In this document: piece by piece, positions 44,901-56,900 of the stretch
Position numbering within the stretch: the stretch's first letter is position 1
Layout: each line of letters starts with the position of its first letter
Origin: Argyresthia goedartella
Taxonomy: Eukaryota > Arthropoda > Insecta > Lepidoptera > Argyresthiidae
DNA length: 64,000 bases
Direction of reading: 5' to 3'
Assembly: GCA_949825045.1 (NCBI GenBank)
Contig: OX463832.1
Location: 25,352,552 to 25,416,551 of the forward strand
Position numbers and translations under genes: made by a program
The notes under the pieces: generated by a model
The model's input: the letters and a program-made list of their open reading frames with translations, nothing else
Databases searched by the model: none
Told to the model about the DNA's origin: nothing

Positions 44901-47900
44901 TCCTCACACTTATCATTTATGATTTAGTGGCAAATACCACTTGTTTTCCTCTTATTGAATAAATTACCTATCCTAGGAACTAAGAAATATAACGCTAGGT
45001 AGTCTAGTCTCTTCACAAATAATTTCACAAGATTTGCATAATTCGCGCGATGCGTCAGTTTACTTTCCGTATTTTATGAAAATTTGAAACGCTGAAATAT
45101 TCGAAAGTTTCTATAAGAACACCCTGATGTTTTTATTGTTTTGAAAAGGTTATTTTGTGTAGATTACGTAGGTATCAAACAACATGTACATGTTGTTGAT
45201 AATTTTCTGATGTCGGCTAGATTTGTGTCGAGAGGGAGCATTTTCATAGAAGTCTGTGTTTCTCATGCCAGTACAAAAATAAACTAAGGTCACAGTGATA
45301 TTTTCTACACATTGTGTAAAAGAAGGTTTCATTAGCTACTCAGATATACAACTCCCATAATTCTAAGTGTTACCATTCCAACAGAATCACTTGATATATT
45401 AGTCAAGTGCCGCGCAGCCCGCACGCTCAAAAACACTCCGGTATTTGTCGTTTTTGACGTCTCGAACTCCCGGGAAAGGAGAGGTTAAGTTTAAGTCCGG
45501 TCGGGATGCAAATGAAGTCTGTGTACATGAAAAGTCCTCATCAAAACTTTTTTTGCATGGAACCACAAACCAAAACGTCATCTGTATATATATATTTTTG
45601 TATTTGTTGTTTTTTTTTCAAAACAACAAATACAAAAATATATATATACAGATTCTTGTTTTGATTGGTAGGTAATACTTCAGAGGGACCACTTCTGAAG
45701 TGTTACCTACCAATTAAAACAAGAATCATCAAAATCGGATCATAATTGACGGAGTAATCGCGCAACAAACAAAAAAACAGACATATTAAGAACCTCCTTC
45801 TTTTTGAAGTCGGTCGATAATAATGTAGTCCTTGATTTACACGGTTGCGAAGCTTTGCCGCAAACCACAAGCCACAAGCCACAAGCCCTGGTCAACGTCA
45901 ACGGAGAAGATTAACCAAAGCTTTTTTGTAGACGGCACTGCATGTTTGTAAAACAAAGAGTTTTATTCATATGAGGCTTGTAACTTGTTAAACATTGTCA
46001 ACAGCGGCAAAAAGTTTCATTTATCTGAAGTTCTATGGATATCTGTTTCTGTGGATAACGAAACTCTTTGCTTAAACTTGCTTTACTTACGCAGATGAAG
46101 AATCTCTTTGTGTTACAAACAGAACTTATTTGTCAGTTTTCATCCACATGACGCGGCGAGACAAATTCAAGCAATAACCCGCACCGATCAAAAGTTTTTG
46201 GCAGTTTGTCAAAGAAAGCAAGTTTAACATACGTAGTTCTTGTTTTGACCACTAGGGGGCTACCACAAACTTTGCAGCGGTTCACACGAGGTGCAAAACA
46301 ATCACACCACCATGGCGACCATTTCCATTCCAATACGCCAAATCAAATCAAATCAAATCAAATAAGTTTATTTGCATGATTTTTGGTAACAATATTGGAT
46401 CTTAATTTTATACATTTTCATCGCAAAAATCTGCCTTTTCAGGCGTAGAAATATTGAATATAATATATTAATTTTAAGTCATCACATTATTAAATTAAAT
46501 TAAATAGTTCTAACATTTTATAAAATATATAATTCACACTTCAATGTCATAAGTAAGTTATAGTTCTATAAATAATTTGTAATTAGGTACACTTTACACT
46601 AGGTTTGTCTCTATTAAGATACTCATTGATAGAATAGAAACAACGAAAGATGAGCCAATCATGTAATTTAGTTTTAAACAAATTAAATCGTAGTTCTTTC
46701 AATGGGCCATAATGGGCTTTATTTGCGTAACGTCAAGACTTGTTTTTAAACTGTCCGGTTTAGTTTGCGTGTCAGTTTATGCACGATACTATAATATTAT
46801 ACTCCTTTTATCCTTTTTTTATGTAATCGATAATTATATAATATAATAATAATAATACCTTGGACACATTTACAAACATTGATCTAGCCCCAAATTAGGA
46901 TTCCCTGTATCTTGGGTACTAGACAACGATACACATACTTATATAGATAAATATTATACTTAGATAGATAAAAAACCATGGCTAGGGTACAAACATCCGT
47001 GCTCATCAGACAAATATTTGCCCCCACCGGGACTCGAACCCGGGACCCTGGGCTTCGTAGGCAGAGTCACTGCCGACTCGGCCATTCGCGTCATCTGTTT
47101 ATTGTTTCGTTGGTTTGATGTTGGATCCCCTATCTGCAGGGTAGGGGATGGTGCTAGGTTCGAAACCTAGTTCGGACATAAACTTTTATTTTTTTGTTTT
47201 ATTATTTTTGTGTCCTTAGGTTGTCTTGTACGATGGTACGAAACGCTTCGTGTGTCTGACTAGCACTTGACCGACTTACGTCTTACAGCACACAGCGCCA
47301 TCTAACGCCGAGTTGGCGTACTGCGTGGAATGTGACAAGCAGTTCCCGACAGAGTTAGCCTACCAGCGCCATCTGCGGGCCACCCTGACGCACGTCAGCG
47401 GAGCAAGGAGGTAAAGTTTATTCCATATCTAAAGTCAGCGCCACCACTCATGTCCTGCGACGGAAAGTGGAACTAAATACGCCAATCTTTATTTTATTTT
47501 ATTTTTTTATTTTATTTTATTCTTAAGATTTATTCAAATCCTTAATGTGTATATGTAGTGATTTAATTTTAATTTTATAATTTTATATTTTCTTGTGCAT
47601 AATAATGTCAAATCATAGATATATGATTTGACATTATTACTTACAATACAATTCAACACACCAAACATTTATTTATTTATTCCTATAATGCAATTTACAA
47701 TTCTCTTTCACAACTTAATTCCGCACATTTCATTTGTTTTTAATTTTTATTTATTCTGCGAATAGGTACTTAGCCTAGGTTATTCTCACACTTCCCACCA
47801 ATATTAAGTTTAGTTTATTTTATTTATTACACTTGCCACCTGGACAAATTAATATTTTAAATCATATTATATCTTCTGGGCCCCAGACTGAAAACCAGCG

Positions 47901-50900
47901 TCACAGGATCTCCTGTGACATTATGCTGAGTCTGAACCCTTTTGCTGTCGCAGCATTTGCGCATAGCCGCGGAACCCCTCACAAATGTTTATGGGTACTA
48001 ATAGTGGGTAGTTTTATTGCTGAATTTTATTTTATTTTTAAACAGTACCTACTTCATTCCATCTAATACTTTTATATTCTTGTGTTTGTGCTGATACAGC
48101 GAATAAATGCCTATTCTATTCTATTCTAATCTCACTGGCGGACTTGAGTGGTGGCGGGGACTTTAACTTCTCCCTTCGCCGCCGTTAAGTTGGTAGAAAT
48201 AAAACGAGTAATAAATGAGGGCTAGTATTTAATCTCACATCAAAAATACTGATTTGCACAGCAAAAAATGATCAACAAAAACACTATTTATGTTTTGAAT
48301 ATTTTATGTGTACTTATGTTCATGTTTAAGTTTATGTTTTAAGTATTTTTTGTTGTTCTTACATGTTCAACCTAACACGAAGGATAAAAGGGGCTTCGCT
48401 TCGCTCACCCCCTTTACCCTTCACCTAAGCTACCGCAGTATTTTTGATGTGCAGTTTAATATTTCCCAATGAGAAGTAGGAGTTAACCTAACTGAACACA
48501 TAAACTTCTGTTAATAATTTTGTGATAATTTGTTGTTGCATATTATTTGTAATAACTGATAATGTAATATTTTTATTAGTTAAAACAGCAAATATCTACA
48601 AATCAATCTGTGGGAGTTTCTTCACCCTGCTTCTCCCACAGTGGTCCAATGTAGAGAAGAGGCAAAAAATGTAGGTTTTAAATAAATATCTAAATTAATA
48701 AAGAAATTTAGACTTTGACTGACTTTCTCCCTTTTTCGCACTGAAAAGGAAAGCGAGACTGACCCATAGCTCTGTCCCTTACTGAGAACGCACTGTACCT
48801 CACTTCCTCTGATGGGCGTTTAGAAAACACGTTCCGTCCCACGGTTTAATACGTAAATATAGTTGAAAATCGATGCTTAATAAAATAAAATCGTGCAAAA
48901 TAGGAGCCTGTTATGTTTGTAGGTCTCAAAATATTTCTAGTGGCTCTTTGATGTGTCGCGATTAAAAACCTAACCTATTGACTTTTCACTAAAATTATAA
49001 TGTTACTCTCAAGGTCTCTAAAATCCAACGACACCTCATTTGTTAAAATCCGTCAAGCTGATTGGACTGTAGCGGTTTTTTTTTTTAAATTTTAAAACCC
49101 CCACGCCTCCGCCATTCTGAAATATTTCCAAAAAATGAATAGACAAAAAAAAACTATCTAATCATCGAACCTGCTCACAAAAATTCACGAGAATCTGTTG
49201 AGAAATGCGGCCTGAAGAGGAGAATATCCGGACATACGAAAGCATTTTTGCCCATTAAAATTAAATAATAATTGGAATTTATCATAGCCCCAAGGGTCCA
49301 CAGACGTAAGTAATTGATATCAATTTCGGTTTGATACCTGCACGCGTTCCTGAGAAAAATGGTATGATACGTACCGACGGACATCAAAGTGATCCTATAA
49401 CCGTTCCTTTTTTATGGTTCCGTACTCGGAGTGTGCCAAACGGGAACGGGATCCCGTTTGGCACACTCCGAGTACGGAACCATAAAAAAGGAACGGTTAT
49501 AGGACCCGAATGGCCGAGTCGGCAGTGACCCTGCCTACGAAGCCAAGGGTCCCGGGCTCGAGTCCCGGTGGGGGCCAATATTTGTTTGATGAGAGCGGTT
49601 GTTTGTATCCAACCCCAAACTAGGATTCCCTGTATCTTGGGCACTAGACAACGATACACATACTTATATCGATAAACATTATACTTAGATAGACAAACAA
49701 CCATGACTAGGGTACCAACATCCGTTCTCATCAAACAAATATTTGCCCCCACCGGGACTTGAACCCGGGACCCTTGGCTTCGTAGGCAGGGTCACTGCTG
49801 ACTCGGCCATTCGGGTCGTCGTGACAAATGTATTCACTGAAGCATCTTGGTTGCAGGACGGAGGCGCCCGCCAAGATCCCCTGCCCGTCGTGCGAGCGCA
49901 CGTACGCGCGGAAGCAGTACATGATGAACCACTACCGAATGGTTCATCTGAACAAGACCAAGTACCACTGCGATTTGTGCGACCGGGTGAGCCGCCATCT
50001 TGAAATAGAAATAGAACGAGAAACAGGAATAGGGGGCCAAGTCCAAAATAGCTCTACCTTCTCCGACCACTGATTAGTATAGACTGGTCCTCCTGAACAA
50101 GCCAGAGGGTCTCAGCACTCGTCGTATTACCTTCTCCGACCACTGATTAGTATCGACTGGTCCTCCTGAACAAGCCAGAGGGTCTCAGCACTCGTCGTAC
50201 CTTCTCCGACCACTGATTAGTATCGACTGGTCCTCCTGAACAAGCCAGAGGGTCTCAGCACTCGTCGTACCTTCTCCGACCACTGATTAGTATCGACTGG
50301 TCCTCCTGAACAAGGCAGAGGGTCTCAGCACTCGTCGTACCTTCTCCGACCACTGATTAGTATCGACTGGTCCTCCTGAACAAGCCAGAGGGTCTCAGCA
50401 CTCGTCGTATTACCTTCTCCGACCACTGATTAGTATCGACTGGTCCTCCTGAACAAGCCAGAGGGTCTCAGCACTCGTCGTATTACCTTCTCCGACCACT
50501 GATTAGTATCGACTGGTCCTCCTGAACAAGCCAGAGGGTCTCAGCACTCGTCGTACCTTCTCCGACCACTGTTTAGTATCGACTGGTCCTCCTGAACAAG
50601 CCAGAGGGTCTCAGCACTCGTCGTACCTTCTCCGACCACTGATTAGTATCGACTGGTCCTCCTGAACAAGCCAGAGGGTCTCAGCACTCGTCGTACCTTC
50701 TCCGACCACTGATTAGTATCGACTGGTCCTCCTGAACAAGCCAGAGGGTCTCAGCACTCGTCGTATTACCTTCTCCGACCACTGATTAGTATCGACTGGT
50801 CCTCCTGAACAAGCCAGAGGGTCTCAGCACTCGTCGTACCTTCTCCGACCACTGATTAGTATCGACTGGTCCTCCTGAACAAGCCAGAGGGTCTCAGCAC

Positions 50901-53900
50901 TCGTCGTACCTTCTCCGACCACTGATTAGTATCGACTGGTCCTCCTGAACAAGCCAGAGGGTCTCAGCACTCGTCGTACCTTCTCCGACCACTGATTAGT
51001 GTCGACTGGTCCTCCGTGTTGATTATTTCGACACCTTTGAATCTATTCTTAATGATTTGACCCCACTTTACGATGACACTCTCATTCTTGGGGATTTCAA
51101 CACTTGTCTCCTCAAAAATGATTCTCGTTCAGCCAAGCTTAGGTCAATAGTAGATTCATACAATCTGCACATTTTGCCGCTTGCGGCCACCCATTCCCAG
51201 CCACATTGCTCGCCCTCTCTTCTTGACATCATAATCATTTCCAACCTGGATAAGGTGGCCACTCATGGTCAACTTAACTCACCTTTTTCTTTTCACGACC
51301 TCATTTACGTCTCATATAAAATTAGGTCCCCTAAGTGCAGAACCAAATTTATTGAAACTCGCAGCTTCAAAGCCATCAACCTGGATTCCCTCAAGTCTGA
51401 TGTTTCACTGGTCGATTGGTCCCCTGTCATCTTGAGCGAGAGCGTTGATGACAAAATTCACAGCTTCAATACAATTGTCCTGGGACTTTATGACAAACAT
51501 GCTCCCATTAAAAAAGTTAGAGTGAAGCACCTGCCTGCTCCCTGGCTAAACGATGATATCAAGCGACTTATGACCAAGAGAGATCGGGCTAAGTGCAGGT
51601 ACAAAAAGGATCCGACAGATGACAATTTTCTCACCTACAAATCGCTTCGAAATCGTTGCAATCGTCTCTGTCGCGACGCCAAACGCCGCCACATCTTTGA
51701 GTGTATCGAAAGGTACACTCCTGCTCAGGTGTGGAAATTTATCAGGACACTTGGTATTGGCAAGTCCCAGGCCCAGGACACGCATTCAGGTAATGTCGAT
51801 CTCAACGCTCTTAATCAATTTCTCTCCGCACCGCCCGTTGTGATGGACTCTACCGTCAAGCAAGCCACTCTTCGGAGCCTGCGTTATAGGTCACTTCCCA
51901 ACACCACTCCCTTCAACATGAGATATGTCGGAGTTGACACAGTTAAAAGGGCATTGTTGGCGATTAGCTCCAAAGCAGTCGGACATGACAACATCTGCCT
52001 AAAAATGATCTTCACTATCCTAGATGACCTGCTTCCGCCCATAACGCACATTTTAAATTTTTCCCTTTCAAACTGCTCCTTCCCTACTGCTTGGAAACAT
52101 GCACTAGTTATCCCTCTCCCTAAATCATCCAATCCCACCTGCTTCAAAGAATATCGCCCGATTTCCATCTTGCCGATCCTATCAAAAGTCCTCGAATCCA
52201 TTGTCCATACCCAGCTCTCCCAATATCTATCCTCTAACAACCTATTAAATCCTTTTCAATCAGGCTTCAGACCGGGTCGCAGCACAGTTACGGCTCTACT
52301 TAAAGTGACGGATGATATTCAGGTTGCCATGGATCAGAAGCAGCTTTCGGTGCTTACCCTGCTCGACTTCAGCAGTGCCTTTAACTGTGTTGACTTTGAC
52401 ATTCTCGTTGAACTTCTCAAATCTCTTAATCTCTCTTCCCATTCTATCAGCTGGTTCGACTCATACCTTCGTGACCGTAAACAGCGTATCAAATCGGAGA
52501 CGACTTGCACGGATTGGTGTGACCTCACCTCCGGTGTCCCCCAAGGTGGCATTCTCTCTCCTCTTCTATTTTCTATATTTATTAACTCCATCTCCGATGC
52601 CCTCTCATCTTCTTATCATCTTTACGCGGATGACTTACAAATCTATCGCCACTTCTCTCCCGATAATGTAAACTCCGCTGTGGAGGCGTTAAACGCTGAC
52701 TTAGAGGGTATTAGAGGATGGGCCTCATCATTTGGGCTACTGGTTAACCCAAACAAGTCCCAGGCCATGATTATAGGTACCAGACACTCACTATGTTTGT
52801 TGAAGCAACAGTCTGTCCCTCCTGTATCTTATAACGGTACCGTAATCATGTATAGCGACACAGCGAAAAACCTGGGTGTTGTTTTCGATAACCAGTTGAC
52901 CTGGTCAACGCATATCAGCGAGGTCAGCAGGCAAGTTTACGCTACCTTTCACTCTCTCAGGAGACTTCAGAACTTTCTTCCTCGTCAGACCAAAATTATT
53001 CTCGCCCAGTCTCTTTTACTTCCCCTCATTGACTATGCTGATGTTTGCTGGGTAAGCGCAAATGAAGAGCAACTGAACAAACTCGAACGACTTCAAAACC
53101 TCGGGATTCGGTTCATCTTCGGACTGCGAAAATATGATCACGTTTCTCAACATCGCAGGGAGTTGAATTGGCTTCCGATTCGTCTTCGACGGGACTCTCA
53201 TATCCTATGCCTGCTCTACAATATTTTGTGGAACCCTCGGTACCCTAACTTCCTGCGTGATCGCTTCGAATTTCTTTCTTCATGCAGGCCTCGGAGAACT
53301 CACATGGCTACTATGCTTAAAGCCCCACAACGCTCCACTGCAACCTACGAGCACGGGTTTAGAATCCGCGCTATACGGCTGTGGAATGAACTTCCCTGCA
53401 CCATCAGGGACAGTCCATCACTGAATATCTTTAAGAACCGACTAAAGAAGCACTATCTTTCACTTTCTATTTAGCTATAATGTATTAGTATTAGTATATT
53501 TGTAAGATATTTATTGATATGCTGTATTTATGTAACTGTGTATGTAGTCTATATTTCTTAGCAATAGGGTTTTATGTATGTGTAATATGTATTATATTAG
53601 AATATAGTCTTAATTGTACGCGCAATTCTTTCCCTTACCTATCATCTCCGTCTCCTATCCAACATGGTTTGCTGGAAGAAATCTCTTTTTAGAGATAAGC
53701 TCGCCTTTGTACATGTTTTTTTCTATCATAAGTTATCTGTATGTCTGTTTTGTTTAGTACAATAAAGAAATTACGAAATTACGACTGGTCCTCCTGAACA
53801 AGCCAGAGGGTCTCAGCACTCGTCGTACCTTCTCCGACCACTGATTAGTATCGACTGGTCCTCCTGAACAAGCCAGAGGGTCTCAGCACTCGTCGTACCT

Positions 53901-56900
53901 TCTCCGACCACTGATTAGTATCGACTGGTCCTCCTGAACAAGCCAGAGGGTCTCAGCACTCGTCGTATTACCTTCTCCGACCACTGATTAGTATCGACTG
54001 GTCCTCCTGAACAAGCCAGAGGGTCTCAGCACTCGTCGTACCTTCTCCGACCACTGATTAGTATCGACTGGTCCTCCTGAACAAGCCAGAGGGTCTCAGC
54101 ACTCGTCGTACCTTCTCCGACCACTGATTAGTATCGACTGGTCCTCCTGAACAAGCCAGAGGGTCTCAGCACTCGTCGTACCTTCTCCGACCACTGATTA
54201 GTATCGACTGGTCCTCCTGAACAAGCCAGAGGGTCTCAGCACTCGTCGTACCTTCTCCGACCACTGATTAGTATCGACCGGTCCTCCTGAACAAGCCAGA
54301 GGGTCTCAGCACTCGTCGTACCTTCTCCGACCACTGATTAGTATCGACTGGTCCTCCTGAACAAGCCAGAGGGTCTCAGCACTCGTCGTACCTTCTCCGA
54401 CCACTGATTAGTATCGACTGGTCCTCCTGAACAAGCCAGAGGGTCTCAGCACTCGTCGTACCTTCTCCGACCACTGATTAGTATCGACTGGTCCTCCTGA
54501 ACAAGCCAGAGGGTCTCAGCACTCGTCGTACCTTCTCCGACCACTGATTAGTATCGACTGGTCCTCCTGAACAAGCCAGAGGGTCTCAGCACTCATCGTA
54601 CCTTCTCCGACCACTGATTAGTATCGACTGGTCCTCCTGAACAAGCCAGAGGGTCTCAGCACTCGTCGTACCTTCTCCGACCACTGATTAGTATCGACTG
54701 GTCCTCCTGAACAAGCCAGAGGGTCTCAGCACTCGTCGTACCTTCTCCGACCACTGATTAGTATCGACTGGTCCTCCTGAATAAGCCAGAGGGTCTCAGC
54801 ACTCGTCGTATTACCTTCTCCGACCACTGATTAGTATCGACTGGTCCTCCTGAACAAGCCAGAGGGTCTCAGCACTCGTCGTACCTTCTCCGACCACTGA
54901 TTAGTATCGATTGGTCCTCCTGAACAAGCCAGAGGGTCTCAGCACTCGTCGTACCTTCTCCGACCACTGATTAGTATCGACTGGTCCTCCTGAACAAGCC
55001 AGAGGGTCTCAGCACTCGTCGTACCTTCTCCGACCACTGATAAGTATCGACTAGTCCTCCTGAACAAGCCAGAGGGTCTCAGCACTCGTCGTACCTTCTC
55101 CGACCACTGATTAGTATCGACTGGTCCTCCTGAACAAGCCAGAGGGTCTCAGCACTCGTCGTATTACCTTCTCCGACCACTGATTAGTATCGACTGGTCC
55201 TCCCGAACAAGCCAGAGGGTCTCAGCACTCGTCGTATTACCTTCTCCGACCACTGATTAGTATCGACTGGTCCTCCTGAACAAGCCAGAGGGTCTCAGCA
55301 CTCGTCGTACCTTCTCCGACCACTGATTAGTATCAACTGGTCCTCCTGAACAAGCCAGAGGGTCTCAGCACTCGTCGTACCTTCTCCGACCACTGATTAG
55401 TATCGACTGGTCCTCCTGAACAAGCCAGAGGGTCTCAGCACTCGTCGTACCTTCTCCGACCACTGATTAGTATCGACTGGTCCTCCTGAACAAGCCAGAG
55501 GGTCTCAGCACTCGTCGTACCTTCTCCGACCACTGATTAGTATCGACTGGTCCTCCTGAACAAGCCAGAGGGTCTCAGCACTCGTCGTACCTTCTCCGAC
55601 CACTGATTAGTATCGACTGGTCCTCCTGAACAAGCCAGAGGGTCTCAGCACTCGTCGTATTACCTTCTCCGACCACTGATTAGTATCGACTGGTCCTCCT
55701 GAACAAGCCATTGGGTCTCAGCACTCGTCGTACCTTCTCCGACCACTGATTAGTATCGACTGGTCCTCCTGAACAAGCCAGAGGGTCTCAGCACTCGTCG
55801 TACCTTCTCCGACCACTGATTAGTATCGACTGGTCCTCCTGAACAAGCCAGAGGGTCTCAGCACTCGTCGTACCTTCTCCGACCACTGATTAGTATCGAT
55901 TGGTCCTCCTGAACTAGCCAGAGGGTCTCAGCACTCGTCGTACCTTCTCCGACCACTGATTAGTATCGACTGGTCCTCCTGAACAAGCCAGAGGGTCTCA
56001 GCACTCGTCGTACCTTCTCCGACCACTGATTAGTGTCGACTGGTCCTCCTGAACAAGCCAGAGGGTCTCAGCACTCGTCGTACCTTCTCCGACCACTGAT
56101 TAGTATCGACTGGTCCTCCTGAACAAGCCAGAGGGTCTCAGCACTCGTCGTATTACCTTCTCCGACCACTGATTAGTATCGACTGGTCCTCCCGAACAAG
56201 CCAGAGGGTCTCAGCACTCGTCGTATTACCTTCTCCGACCACTGATTAGTATCGACTGGTCCTCCTGAACAAGCCAGAGGGTCTCAGCACTCGTCGTACC
56301 TTCTCCGACCACTGATTAGTATCGACTGGTCCTTCTGAACAAGCCAGAGGGTCTCAGCACTCGTCGTACCTTCTCCGACCACTGATTAGTATCGACTGGT
56401 CCTCCTGAACAAGCCAGAGGGTCTCAGCACTCGTCGTACCTTCTCCGACCACTGATTAGTATTGACTGGTCCTCCTGAACAAGCCAGAGGGTCTCAGCAC
56501 TCGTCGTACCTTCTCCGACCACTGATTAGTATCGACTGGTCCTCCTGAACAAGCCAGAGGGTCTCAGCACTCGTCGTACCTTCTCCGACCACTGATTAGT
56601 ATCGACTGGTCCTCCTGAACAAGCCAGAGGGTCTCAGCACTCGTCGTACCTTCTCCGACCACTGATTAGTATCGACTGGTCCTCCTGAACAAGCCAGAGG
56701 GTCTCAGCACTCGTCGTACCTTCTCCGACCACTGATTAGTATCGACTGGTCCTCCTGAACAAGCCAGAGGGTCTCAGCACTCGTCGTACCTTCTCCGACC
56801 ACTGATTAGTATCGACTGGTCCTCCTGAACAAGCCAGAGGGTCTCAGCACTCGTCGTACCTTCTCCGACCACTGATTAGTATCGACTGGTCCTCCTGAAC

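Larger units (their letters stand above)
51016..53782 (+). mobile_element. LINE-B insertion inside the satellite
   Basis: A 2,767-bp non-LTR element, 5'-truncated within its endonuclease, ending in GAAATTAC-type repeats. CGACTGGTCCTCC at 51003-51015 is repeated at 53783-53795, a 13-bp target duplication that restores the satellite unit. It has a 3' UTR with TTTGCTGGAAGAAATCTC, the TCTCTTTTTAGAGA hairpin, TAAGCTCGCCTTTGTACAT and CAATAAAGAAA. It is in the same orientation as the host gene. Confidence 0.95.

Noticed and set aside
47118..47185. Functional tRNA gene
   Set aside because: Only the T-arm-like part is convincing; acceptor and D arms do not pair.
49743..50003. Frame beginning [15 protein letters not shown], also at 58510
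   Set aside because: This is the SINE-A head read in reverse; the similarity between loci reflects SINE copies.
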